Part shown: in pieces, positions 44,044 to 52,234 of the stretch
How the letters are laid out: each line of letters begins with the position of its first letter
Numbering within the stretch: the first letter of the stretch is position 1
Assembly (NCBI RefSeq): GCF_021864535.1
Contig: NZ_JAKJIC010000001.1
Location: 372,001-436,000, forward strand
Source of the DNA: Oryzibacter oryziterrae
GTDB taxonomy: Bacteria > Pseudomonadota > Alphaproteobacteria > Rhizobiales > Pleomorphomonadaceae
DNA: 64,000 nt
Direction: 5' to 3'
Program-made: the position numbers and the translations under genes
Notes under the pieces: model-generated
Told to the model about the DNA's origin: nothing
The model's database searches: none
What the model saw: the letters and a program-made list of their open reading frames with translations, nothing else

Positions 44044-44886
44044 ATGGGCAAGGCGGGCGATGAGGACTGGGGAGCCGAAGTGCCTGTCGTCGATGACGAC
44101 GGGGAGGGCGCCTTTGTCGTCGATCTCGCCGGCTTCGAAGGACCGCTGGACCTGCTGCTGACGCTGGCGCGCAGCCAGAAGGTGGACCTTTCCCGCATCT
44201 CCATCCTGGCGCTGGCCAACCAGTATCTCGATTTCATCGAACGGCTGCGCGGGATGCGTCTGGAAGTGGCCGCCGACTATCTGGTGATGGCGGCCTGGCT
44301 CGCTTATCTCAAGTCGCGGCTGATGCTGCCGGTGGAGGAGAAGGCCGAAGACGAGCCGAGCGCGCAGGAGCTGGCCGAGCTGCTGGCGAAGCGCCTGAAG
44401 CGGCTGGAAGCCATCCGGCTAGCGACGGAGCTGCTGATCGCCCGCCCGAAGCTGGGCGTGGACGTTTTCGCCCGCGGCGCGCCGGAAGCGGTCGGCGTCG
44501 AGCGGCGCTTCGTGTGGGAAGCGAGCCTCTATGACCTGCTGGAAGCCTATGGCAGCCAGCGTCAGCGCGACATGGTGCGGGTGCATCACGTGCGCCGGCG
44601 GCAGGTGTGGGCGCTGGCGGACGCGCGCGAGATCCTCGAACGGCTGGTCGGCGCGATCCCCGACTGGTCGCCGATCGAGGCCTATCTGATCACCTACATG
44701 ACCGGTCCGGAGTCGCGGGCCACGGTGCGCGCTTCGGCCTTTGCCGCCTCGCTGGAACTGGTGCGCGAGGGCAAGCTGGAGATCAGGCAGTCGGAGCCCT
44801 TCGCGCCCATCTATCTGCGCAAGGGCAGCGGCAAGCCCGATGACGGAAGCGAGCCGGACACGGCGAGCACGGAGGAAACGCCATGA
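44044..44886 (+). CDS. scpA: Segregation and condensation protein A
   Basis: Kleisin subunit of the Smc-ScpAB condensin, 280 aa. An acidic N-terminus is followed by the Smc-binding start FEGPLDLLLTLARSQKVDLSRISI (residues 30-53), a helical middle with YLVMAAWLAYLKSRLMLP, and a C-terminal winged helix. It bridges the Smc heads during chromosome segregation. The stop overlaps the scpB start by 4 bp, so production is coupled. Confidence 0.94.
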   Translation: MGKAGDEDWGAEVPVVDDDGEGAFVVDLAGFEGPLDLLLTLARSQKVDLSRISILALANQYLDFIERLRGMRLEVAADYLVMAAWLAYLKSRLMLPVEEKAEDEPSAQELAELLAKRLKRLEAIRLATELLIARPKLGVDVFARGAPEAVGVERRFVWEASLYDLLEAYGSQRQRDMVRVHHVRRRQVWALADAREILERLVGAIPDWSPIEAYLITYMTGPESRATVRASAFAASLELVREGKLEIRQSEPFAPIYLRKGSGKPDDGSEPDTASTEETP

Positions 44887-45599
44887 GCCGACAGGACGAC
44901 CACGAGGGCCATGCGGGGCTGCACGTGCTCAAGGGCAATCGCACGCCCGAGGAGCACGAGCGCTGGATCGACGCGCTGCGCTCGGTGGAGGCCATCCTGT
45001 TCGCCGCGCAGGACCCGCTGTCGGTGGAGGAAATCGCCGAACGGCTGGGACCGGGCGTCGACATCAAGCGGGTGCTCAGGGACCTCAAGACCATGTATGC
45101 CTCGCGCGGCGTCAACCTCGTGGAGGTGGCGGGCAGCTGGATGTTCCGCACCGCGCCGGACCTCGCCCATCTGATGCGCAAGCAGGCGGTGGAGACGCGC
45201 AAGCTGTCGCGCCCGGCGCTGGAGACGCTGGCCATCGTGGCCTATCACCAACCGGTGACGCGCGCCGAGATCGAGGAAATCCGCGGCATCACCACCGCCA
45301 AGGGCACGCTGGACGTGCTGCTGGAGACCGGCTGGATCCGCATGCGCGGCCGCCGCAAGGTTCCGGGGCGACCGCTGACCTACGGCACCACCGACACCTT
45401 CCTCAGTCATTTCGGCCTGGAAGCCATCACCGATCTGCCCGGTCTCGACGACCTCAAGGGCGCCGGCTTCATCGAAGGCGTGGTGCCGCAGGGCTTCTCC
45501 ATCCCGGTGCCGCGCGACGGGGACAGCCTGCTGCCGGACGAAGAGCCGCTGACGGAAGTGGACCTGATCAACCTCGCGCCGTTGCCGGTGGAGGAGTGA
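44883..45599 (+). CDS. scpB: Segregation and condensation protein B
   Basis: Winged-helix partner of ScpA, 238 aa. SVEAILFAAQDPLSVEEIAERL near residue 36 and ALETLAIVAYHQPVTRAEIEEIRG near 117, with TYGTTDTFLSHFGL near 165, mark the two winged helices. It dimerises and binds ScpA in condensin. In related genomes tatA follows directly; here about 1.9 kb of extra sequence separates them. Confidence 0.94.
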   Translation: MSRQDDHEGHAGLHVLKGNRTPEEHERWIDALRSVEAILFAAQDPLSVEEIAERLGPGVDIKRVLRDLKTMYASRGVNLVEVAGSWMFRTAPDLAHLMRKQAVETRKLSRPALETLAIVAYHQPVTRAEIEEIRGITTAKGTLDVLLETGWIRMRGRRKVPGRPLTYGTTDTFLSHFGLEAITDLPGLDDLKGAGFIEGVVPQGFSIPVPRDGDSLLPDEEPLTEVDLINLAPLPVEE

Positions 45600-45602
45600 G
45601 AG

Positions 45603-45956
45603 GTGAGCGAATTGAACATGTTAGCTTGTTCAAACAGACAACGTGCAGAGGTGCTGGTCGGGGAGCCGTGGAACTTCGAGTCCAGCGCAGGTAAAGGCCG
45701 CCTCACCCTGAAATTCTATGGCAAATTCGTATATAATAACAAATATTATTCTATTGCCAAATGCACACCGTTCCTGTGGAAGGGGGCTATAGTTTCTAAG
45801 GTCTTTGTATCATTTAGGCATATTCCAGATTTTAACTCTAATGACTATCAGGTGTATTTGGTTTTTCACGTATTTGGAAAACGCATTCGACCAAAGGATA
45901 TAAGCTTTGACGATGAGAACCTTGGGTTCATCATTGGTGGACTGAAACTGATGTAG
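45603..45956 (+). CDS. AT-rich hypothetical protein, 117 aa
   Basis: The frame opens with GTG at 45603, 3 bp after the scpB stop, with GGAGGAG upstream inside scpB. The first third has ordinary GC, and the rest (45710-45950) is strongly AT-rich with codons unlike the neighbours (AAT, TAT, ATA). The protein starts with RAEVLVGEPWNFESSAGKG and continues as beta-rich sequence with many Tyr and Phe; no membrane helix, signal peptide or catalytic motif. It resembles small immunity-type or orphan proteins in style, but I recognise no family. Foreign origin is likely. Confidence 0.6.
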   Translation: MSELNMLACSNRQRAEVLVGEPWNFESSAGKGRLTLKFYGKFVYNNKYYSIAKCTPFLWKGAIVSKVFVSFRHIPDFNSNDYQVYLVFHVFGKRIRPKDISFDDENLGFIIGGLKLM

Positions 45957-46257
45957 TCACAATCCAGCGGAAATGAGTGAGATTTCCGAAGTACAAGACG
46001 GCGGCTTTCAGGCGGTACGAAGGCCTCAACCCGCTTCTGGTTTCAGTGACGCAGCGTAAATGCGCTGCTTCTCAGCCTCAACTTTGGCTCCTTCCATGCA
46101 GAAGAAAGTTACATCCGCACCGTCAGAATATACAGGTTCCCCGTTCAAGCTCATTTCATGGAATGGAGGACTTGGCCCCTTGCGTCATCCTGAAAACATG
46201 TGCGAGAGGTTCAGGATTGATGTCGGCGCTTGTACTGCCGGCTAGGGAATCCTTGGT
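45957..46257. other. Spacer within the scpB-tatA insertion
   Basis: 301 bp of mixed composition between the AT-rich gene and the ABC ATPase gene. The only protein-like frame is the short leftward one at 46026-46154. No terminal inverted repeats or transposase remnants were found by eye. Confidence 0.5.
46026..46154 (-). CDS. Possible 42-aa small protein or gene remnant
   Basis: A leftward frame reads MSLNGEPVYSDGADVTFFCM and then an EGAKVEAEKQRIYAASLKPE tail before TGA. The composition is protein-like and differs from the GC-driven shadow frames. The frame continues open for 11 codons before the ATG, and no strong ribosome site is seen, so it may be the end of a decayed gene. No family recognised. 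Confidence 0.3.
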   Translation of the reverse strand: MSLNGEPVYSDGADVTFFCMEGAKVEAEKQRIYAASLKPEAG

Positions 46258-47370
46258 ATGGCGTCTTCCTCTTCCAGCGATGTCGACTCGATTGTGCCGG
46301 TGCGGCCCCGGCGCGGGACGGCGGCGGCGACGATTGCGGCGAGTCTCTCGTTCGAGAACATCATTCATGCCTATGACGGCGTGCCGGCGATCAAGGACGT
46401 GAGCCTGACTGTCGAGCCGGGGCGGATCCTGTGCCTGCTCGGGCCGTCGGGCTGCGGCAAGTCCACCATGTTGCGCATTGCCGCGGGGCTGGAGCAGCCG
46501 CTGTCGGGGCGGGTGACCATCGGCGGGGTGGAGGTGACGGGGCCGGATCGCTTCGTGCCGCCGGAAAGGCGCGGCGTGGGGCTGATGTTCCAGGACTATG
46601 CGCTGTTCCCGCACATGAGCATCAAGGCCAATGTGATGTTCGGGCTCACCTCGCTCGACCGGCGCGAGGCGGAGCGGGCGGCGCTGGCGGCGCTGGCGCG
46701 GGTGGGGCTGGAGTCCCATGCCGAAGACTATCCGCATGCGCTGTCTGGCGGCGAGCAGCAGCGCGTGGCGCTGGCGCGGGCCATCGTGCCGCGTCCGTCG
46801 GTGCTGCTGATGGACGAGCCCTTCTCGGGGCTCGACAGCCGTCTGCGCGACAGCGTGCGCGACGAAACGCTGGCGGTGCTGCGGGAAAGCCGGGCGACGG
46901 CGGTGATCGTGACCCATGATCCCGAGGAAGCGCTGCGCATGGCCGACCATGTGGCGCTGATGCGCAAGGGGCGGCTGGTGCAGTTCGACACGCCGGAGCG
47001 GGTCTATTCGCATCCGGCGGACATCAAGGCGGCGCGATTCTTCTGCGAACTCAACGAGATTGAGGCCGTGGCGCGCGGCGGCCGCGTGGAGACGCCGCTC
47101 GGTACCTTCAGCGCGGGCGCGGTGCCGGACGGGGCCAAGGCGACGGTGTGCATCCGACTGCCGGGCGTGCTGATCGGCGAGCCGGGGCAGGGGGCGGCGG
47201 CGCGCGTGGTGCGCCAGCGGTTCCTCGGCGTGGTCTGGCTGGTGGAGCTGGCGGTGGAGGGGATCGACGGGCTGATCTCCGCCCGCGTGCGCAATCCGGA
47301 TGCGCTGCAGCCGGGCAAGGATGTGGGCGTCAGCGCCGATCCGCGCGACGTGCTGGTGTTTGCCGCGTGA
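46258..47370 (+). CDS. Orphan ABC transporter ATPase (FbpC/PotA-like)
   Basis: ATPase of 370 aa of the iron(III)/spermidine/thiamine importer group. A Ser/Ala-rich N-terminal extension of about 30 residues is followed by Walker [10 protein letters not shown] near 62, the Q-loop FQDYALFPH, signature LSGGEQQR near 161, Walker B VLLMDEPFSGLD and the H-loop VTHD. A C-terminal TOBE domain is present. No permease or binding-protein gene is adjacent, so its partners must be elsewhere. It lies between scpB and tatA, where relatives have no such gene. Confidence 0.88.
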   Translation: MASSSSSDVDSIVPVRPRRGTAAATIAASLSFENIIHAYDGVPAIKDVSLTVEPGRILCLLGPSGCGKSTMLRIAAGLEQPLSGRVTIGGVEVTGPDRFVPPERRGVGLMFQDYALFPHMSIKANVMFGLTSLDRREAERAALAALARVGLESHAEDYPHALSGGEQQRVALARAIVPRPSVLLMDEPFSGLDSRLRDSVRDETLAVLRESRATAVIVTHDPEEALRMADHVALMRKGRLVQFDTPERVYSHPADIKAARFFCELNEIEAVARGGRVETPLGTFSAGAVPDGAKATVCIRLPGVLIGEPGQGAAARVVRQRFLGVVWLVELAVEGIDGLISARVRNPDALQPGKDVGVSADPRDVLVFAA

Positions 47371-47529
47371 CGAGACTGTCAATTTTGCCGTGGACATTGT
47401 CCTGGACAGTGTTCGGTACTAAATGTCCGGCTAAGGTGGGTGTTGCGCACGGGCTTTGTTGCGATGGTCTGACCATTGTGCAAGAGTGCGGCACGTTTGG
47501 TGTGGGTCGATGACCCGGGAGTAAGTGAT

Positions 47530-47751
47530 ATGGGTTCGCTGAGCATCTGGCACTGGCTGATTGTGCTGGTCGTCGTCCTTCTTCTGTTCGGCAAGGGCAA
47601 GATTCCCGAGCTGATGGGTGATTTCGCCAAGGGCATCAAGAGCTTCAAGAAGGGCCTGTCGGAAGACGAAGAAAAGGCTGCCGACGCCAAGGCGCTCGAT
47701 TCCCAGCCGGGCACGCCAGTGTCGAAGTCGGAAGACCAGAGCAAGGTCTGA
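47530..47751 (+). CDS. tatA: Twin-arginine translocase subunit TatA
   Basis: Pore-forming Tat component, 73 aa. One N-terminal membrane helix (residues 4-21, [18 protein letters not shown]) is followed by the conserved [23 protein letters not shown] amphipathic helix and an acidic tail. The start at 47530 (MGSLSIW) is the conserved one; an upstream frame to 47476 is not used. First gene of tatABC; tatB follows after 86 bp containing a hairpin. Confidence 0.95.
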   Translation: MGSLSIWHWLIVLVVVLLLFGKGKIPELMGDFAKGIKSFKKGLSEDEEKAADAKALDSQPGTPVSKSEDQSKV

Positions 47752-47774
47752 CTTTCGCCGCTTTGCTGGAAAAA

Positions 47775-47797
47775 GCTCCCCCGGACACGCGGGGAGC
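47775..47797 (+). promoter_or_regulatory. Hairpin between tatA and tatB
   Basis: GCTCCCC (47775-47781) and GGGGAGC (47791-47797) form a 7-bp GC-rich stem with a 9-nt loop, preceded by AAAA and followed by CTTTCTTG. The poor T-run suggests a leaky terminator or an mRNA stabiliser that keeps TatA in excess over TatB and TatC. Confidence 0.55.
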
Positions 47798-47837
47798 CTT
47801 TCTTGCGCCTTTGATCCGCTGAGATGGACGTGGCCGA

Positions 47838-48329
47838 ATGTTTGAAGTTGGCTGGAGCGAAATCCTGGTGATCGCCATTGTGGCGCTCATCGTGTTTCCC
47901 ACGAAGGATCTGCCGAAACTCTTGCGCACCGTCGGTCAGGTGGTGGGAAAGGCGCGGCGGATGGCGGGGGACTTCCAGTCGCAGTTCAACGCGGCCCTGA
48001 AGGAAGCCGAGCGCGAGATTGACCTTGAGAATACCAAGGAAGGTCTGAAGTCGATCAATCCGATGACCGATCTGCGCAAGACGCTTGATCCGATTCGCTC
48101 GCTTGGCGACGACATCAAGAAGTCGGTGACGGCAGCTTCCACGGTCACCCCGGCTGCGACGGCCTCAACGGTGGATGGCCCGATGGATCTGGGCAAGCTG
48201 GTGAGCGAGCCGGCCCCGGCTGCCGCAACCGAGCCGGTGGCAGCGCCGACGGTTCAGCCGGTTGCTGAGCCCGTGGCCCAGCCGGTGGCTGCCTCTGTGA
48301 CCGAGACCAAGGAAGGAGGCGCCGCATGA
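47838..48329 (+). CDS. tatB: Sec-independent translocase protein TatB
   Basis: Tat receptor subunit, 163 aa. MFEVGWSEILVIAIVALIVFPTKDLPKLLR is the membrane helix and hinge, with the polar Glu near residue 8. An amphipathic helix then extends to about residue 70. The C-terminal 70 residues are an Ala/Pro/Val/Thr-rich repetitive tail (AxPVAxPVAQPVA), usual in alphaproteobacterial TatB. The stop overlaps the tatC start by 4 bp. Confidence 0.95.
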   Translation: MFEVGWSEILVIAIVALIVFPTKDLPKLLRTVGQVVGKARRMAGDFQSQFNAALKEAEREIDLENTKEGLKSINPMTDLRKTLDPIRSLGDDIKKSVTAASTVTPAATASTVDGPMDLGKLVSEPAPAAATEPVAAPTVQPVAEPVAQPVAASVTETKEGGAA

Positions 48330-49120
48330 GCGCCGATGACGACGAGATCGAGGCCTCCAAGGCGCCTCTCATCGAGCATCTCAAGGAACTGCGGTCGCGC
48401 CTGTTGAAGTCCATCTTGGCGCTGCTGGTCTGCTTCCTGGTCTGCTTCTATTTTGCCAACGATATCTTCAACATCCTGGTGGTGCCCTTCGAGCGGGCCG
48501 CCGGTGCCGACCAGCATGTGCAGCTAATCTATACCGCGCCGCAGGAGTATTTCTTCACCCAGCTGCGTCTGGCGCTGTTCGGTGCCTTCTTCATCGCCTT
48601 TCCGGTGATCGCCACGCAGATCTACATGTTCGTGGCCCCGGGGCTCTACAAGCACGAGCGGCAGGCCTTCCTGCCTTATCTGGTGGCGACGCCGGTGCTG
48701 TTCCTCTGCGGTGCGCTGCTGGTCTATTTTGCGGTGATGCCCGGCATCCTGCATTTCTTCATGGCGATGCAGCAGGCCGGCGGCAACGGCAAGGCGGAAA
48801 TCTCGCTGCTGCCGAAGGTGTCGGAATATCTGAGCCTGATTGAGACGCTGATCTTCGCCTTCGGGATCGTGTTCCAGCTTCCCGTGGTGCTGACGCTGGT
48901 GGCGCGCATCGGCCTGATTGACGAAAATGACCTCAAGAGGTGGCGGCGCTATGCGATCCTGCTGTCCTTCGTGGCGGCTGCCATCCTGACGCCGCCCGAT
49001 CCGCTCAGCCAAATCATGCTTGCGGTTCCGACCATGCTTCTCTACGAAGTGTCCATCGTTGCCGTCAGATTCATGAAGAAGCGCAGCGAGAGCCGGGACG
49101 TAGCCACCACCGAAGACTGA
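48326..49120 (+). CDS. tatC: Sec-independent translocase protein TatC
   Basis: Six-helix Tat receptor core, 264 aa, that binds twin-arginine signal peptides together with Tat[17 protein letters not shown] near residue 12 is the cytoplasmic N-terminal signature. [24 protein letters not shown] holds conserved loop and helix residues. The C-terminal tail is short and charged. serS follows after 35 bp, the conserved order. Confidence 0.96.
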   Translation: MSADDDEIEASKAPLIEHLKELRSRLLKSILALLVCFLVCFYFANDIFNILVVPFERAAGADQHVQLIYTAPQEYFFTQLRLALFGAFFIAFPVIATQIYMFVAPGLYKHERQAFLPYLVATPVLFLCGALLVYFAVMPGILHFFMAMQQAGGNGKAEISLLPKVSEYLSLIETLIFAFGIVFQLPVVLTLVARIGLIDENDLKRWRRYAILLSFVAAAILTPPDPLSQIMLAVPTMLLYEVSIVAVRFMKKRSESRDVATTED

Positions 49121-49155
49121 TGGCGGCATTCCCTCTCGTTGCGGGGAAGCCTCAA

Positions 49156-50451
49156 ATGCTCGATATCAAGTGGATTCGCGAAGATCGTGATGCTCTCAAG
49201 CGCGCGCTGATGCGCCGCGGGCAGTCGGAAGAGGCCGCCGAGGCGGTGGTTGCCGACGTCATTGCCCGCGACGATGCGCGCCGCGCCCATATCAAGGCGC
49301 TGCAGGAAGCGCAGGAACGCCGCAACTCCGCCTCCAAGGAAATCGGCAAGGCCAAGGCTTCGGGTGACAACACCCGCGCCGCCGAGCTGATGGAAGAAGT
49401 GGCCAAGAGCAAGGCCTTCATCCAGGACGGCGAAGCGACCGAACGCGAACTCGATGCCGCGCTGGACTATGCGCTGGCGACCATCCCGAATTTCCCGCTC
49501 GACGACGTGCCACAAGGCGCCGACGAGAAGGACAATGTCGAGCATCACCGCCACGGCAGCCCGCGCGAGATCAACTGGGCCAAGGAGCATTTCGAACTCG
49601 GTGAGGGCCTCGGCCTGATGGACTTCGAACGCGCCGCCAAGCTGGCCGGCGCCCGCTTCACGGTGCTGAAGGGCAATCTGGCCCGGCTCGAGCGCGCGCT
49701 CGGCCAGTTCATGCTGAACCTGCACACCACCGAGCATGGCTATACGGAAGTGATCCCGCCGCTGATGGTGCGCGACGAGGTGATGTATGGCACGGGCCAG
49801 CTGCCCAAGTTCGCCGAGGATCTGTTCAAGACCACAGATGGCCGCTGGTTGATCCCCACCGCCGAAGTGCCGCTGACCAATCTGATCCGCGAGGAAATCC
49901 TCGACGAGAAGGATCTGCCGCTGCGCATGACGGCGCTGACGCCGTGCTTCCGCTCGGAAGCGGGCTCCGCCGGTCGCGACACCCGCGGCATGCTGCGCCA
50001 GCACCAGTTCAACAAGGTGGAGCTGGTGTCGATCACCTCCGCCGACACGTCGATTGCCGAGCATGAACGCATGCTGGGCTGCGCCGAAGAGGTGCTGAAG
50101 CGCCTCGGCCTCAGCTATCGCGTGGTGACGCTGTGCACCGGCGACATGGGCTTCGGTTCCCAGAAGACCTATGACATCGAGGTGTGGCTGCCGGGCCAGA
50201 AGACCTTCCGCGAGATCTCGTCCTGCTCGGTCTGCGGCGACTTCCAGGGCCGCCGGATGAACGCGCGCTATCGCCCGACCGGTGAGCCGAAGGGCACGCG
50301 CTTCGTCCACACGCTGAACGGTTCGGGCGTGGCGGTCGGCCGCGCGCTGATCGCGGTTATGGAAACCTACCAGAACGAAGACGGCTCGATCACCGTGCCG
50401 GACGTGCTGGTGCCGCTGATGGGTGGGATCACCCGTCTCGAAAAGGCCTGA
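49156..50451 (+). CDS. serS: Seryl-tRNA synthetase
   Basis: Class II synthetase, 431 aa, charging tRNA-Ser and tRNA-Sec. [18 protein letters not shown] opens the N-terminal coiled-coil arm (about 30-100) that grips the tRNA variable arm. Motif 2 is [17 protein letters not shown] near residue 261, and motif 3 includes [13 protein letters not shown] near 391. The start at 49156 has GGGGAAG upstream; an ATG at 49120 overlapping tatC would add 12 residues. Confidence 0.96.
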   Translation: MLDIKWIREDRDALKRALMRRGQSEEAAEAVVADVIARDDARRAHIKALQEAQERRNSASKEIGKAKASGDNTRAAELMEEVAKSKAFIQDGEATERELDAALDYALATIPNFPLDDVPQGADEKDNVEHHRHGSPREINWAKEHFELGEGLGLMDFERAAKLAGARFTVLKGNLARLERALGQFMLNLHTTEHGYTEVIPPLMVRDEVMYGTGQLPKFAEDLFKTTDGRWLIPTAEVPLTNLIREEILDEKDLPLRMTALTPCFRSEAGSAGRDTRGMLRQHQFNKVELVSITSADTSIAEHERMLGCAEEVLKRLGLSYRVVTLCTGDMGFGSQKTYDIEVWLPGQKTFREISSCSVCGDFQGRRMNARYRPTGEPKGTRFVHTLNGSGVAVGRALIAVMETYQNEDGSITVPDVLVPLMGGITRLEKA

Positions 50452-50458
50452 AGGGAGA

Positions 50459-50473
50459 CCCGCGTCACGCGGG
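50459..50473 (+). promoter_or_regulatory. Hairpin overlapping the surE ribosome site
   Basis: CCCGCG (50459-50464) and CGCGGG (50468-50473) pair around a TCA loop. The last bases of the 3' arm are the first bases of GGGAG, the surE ribosome-binding sequence, 8 bp before the ATG. The stem could limit surE translation when serS is not being translated. Confidence 0.35.
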
Positions 50474-50480
50474 GAGCGAC

Positions 50481-51233
50481 ATGCGCATCCTGATTTCCAA
50501 TGACGACGGCTTCGGCGCTCCGGGGATCCTGGCGCTGGAGCGTGTGGCGCGTCAGTTGACGGATGACGTGTGGGTGGTGGCGCCGGAGACCGATCAGTCC
50601 GGGCTGGCGCACTCGCTGACGCTGCATGACCCCCTCAGGGCGCGCGAGATCGACAATCGGCATTTCGCCGTGCGCGGCACGCCGACCGATTGCGTGATCA
50701 TGGCGATCCGGCAGTTGATGCCGGATGCGCCCGATCTGGTGCTGTCGGGCATCAATGCCGGCGCCAACATCGCCGATGACGTCACCTATTCCGGCACGGT
50801 GGCCTGCGCCATCGAAGCGACGCTGCTCGGCGTCCCGGCCATTGCCCTGAGCCAGGCCTATGACTGGGGCGGCAATGGCACGATCCCCTACGACACGGCT
50901 GAGGCGCATGCGGGGGGCATTCTCAAGCGGGTCTGGGAGCAGGGCATTCGCAAGGGGACGCTGGTCAATGTCAATTTCCCCGACTGCGCGCCGGACAGGG
51001 TTGCCGGCGTCGAGGTGACGCGGCAGGGAACCTTCGATCACGGCATCAAGGTCGACGCACGCGTCGATGCGCGCAAGAAGGCCTATTACTGGCTTGCCTA
51101 CGCGCGCGGAGAGTGTGAGTCGGCCGTGGGTACGGACGCCTATGCCATTGACAACAAGAGAATTTCTGTCACGCCCATGCGGCTTGACCTGACGGACCAC
51201 GACGGTCTCTCCCGGCTGAAGTCCGCCTTCTGA
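50481..51233 (+). CDS. surE: 5'-nucleotidase SurE
   Basis: Metal-dependent nucleoside monophosphatase of 250 aa. [14 protein letters not shown] at residues 3-16 provides the DD metal ligands, and [28 protein letters not shown] near 87 the Asn and Ser residues of the site. It acts on nucleotides and short polyphosphates under stress. It lies between serS and pcm, as in many proteobacteria where surE and pcm form a stress-survival pair. Confidence 0.95.
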   Translation: MRILISNDDGFGAPGILALERVARQLTDDVWVVAPETDQSGLAHSLTLHDPLRAREIDNRHFAVRGTPTDCVIMAIRQLMPDAPDLVLSGINAGANIADDVTYSGTVACAIEATLLGVPAIALSQAYDWGGNGTIPYDTAEAHAGGILKRVWEQGIRKGTLVNVNFPDCAPDRVAGVEVTRQGTFDHGIKVDARVDARKKAYYWLAYARGECESAVGTDAYAIDNKRISVTPMRLDLTDHDGLSRLKSAF

Positions 51234-51391
51234 AGGGCCGGGATTTCAACAGGTTTTCCACAGACGCAATAATTCTGAAAGATGATGCTCGGATTTACGA
51301 TGCATCAAAGAGATTGACCTAATTTTAGCCATGGATTTCGGGGATGCCGGCCCGGATTTTGTCTGGTTCTGCATGAGAGTATGGGTCGTTG

Positions 51392-52042
51392 ATGAAACCC
51401 TTTGACCTGGACAGGGTAGCCATGGCGGAGCTGACGATGAAGCTCCGCGGCATTGGAATAACCGATACGCGTCTGTTGGCCGCCCTGGAAACGATCCCCC
51501 GACGATTGTTCATTTCCGCCGCCTATCAGGCCAGCGCCTATCTCGACCGCTCCGTTCCGATCGAGTGCGGGCAGACGCTCAATGCGCCGTCGATTGTTGC
51601 CACCATGGTGGCGGCGCTGGATGTGCGGCCGGAGAATCGCGTGCTGGAAGTGGGCTGCGGTACAGGCTTTCAGGCGTCCATCCTGTCCAAGCTGGCGAGC
51701 CATGTGGTGACCATGGACCGCTTCCGGACGCTGATCGACATCGCCGAGGACCGGTTCACGGCGCTGAAGATCAACAATATCACAGCCTTGCTGGGCGATG
51801 GCCTCGAGGGCTTCACCCGGCATGCGCCCTATGATCGCATCCTGGTGGATGGAGCGGTGGAGAAGGTACCGACGGCGCTGCTTGACCAGCTGGCCGATCG
51901 CGGATCGCTGGTGGCGCCGGTGGGTGCGGGTAACGTGCAGACCCTTGTCCGCATCACGCGCGACGGGCGCCTGTTCCACCGGGTTGAGCTGGGCACCGTC
52001 AGGACATTTCCATTGAAGGAAGGCGTGGCCCGCAAGCTGTGA
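51392..52042 (+). CDS. pcm: Protein-L-isoaspartate O-methyltransferase
   Basis: Protein repair enzyme of 216 aa that methylates isoaspartyl residues with S-adenosylmethionine. RRLFISAAYQASAYLD near residue 34 and CGQTLNAPSIVATM near 59 are the family substrate motifs. VLEVGCGTGFQASIL near 86 is the cofactor loop. LLGDGLEGF and the following YDRILVDGA fit the family. The ATG at 51392 directly follows a TTG that opens the frame earlier. 158 bp separate it from surE, so it may have its own promoter. Confidence 0.94.
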   Translation: MKPFDLDRVAMAELTMKLRGIGITDTRLLAALETIPRRLFISAAYQASAYLDRSVPIECGQTLNAPSIVATMVAALDVRPENRVLEVGCGTGFQASILSKLASHVVTMDRFRTLIDIAEDRFTALKINNITALLGDGLEGFTRHAPYDRILVDGAVEKVPTALLDQLADRGSLVAPVGAGNVQTLVRITRDGRLFHRVELGTVRTFPLKEGVARKL

Positions 52043-52234
52043 GTCGCAGCCTGCAAGCGCCGTCGCAGGGCAGAAGCGTCGTCGGACGCTCGGATTTGCC
52101 TGCCTGATTTTTGTGATAATTCCGCCATTTCTGCGATGTGAAGGCGCGGCATTTTCGTCGCCTTAAGCCTTTATCAACGTTACTGCGGCTTAATCATTGC
52201 CAGTTGTGTTGCACTGTCGCGAGACCTGAAGACC

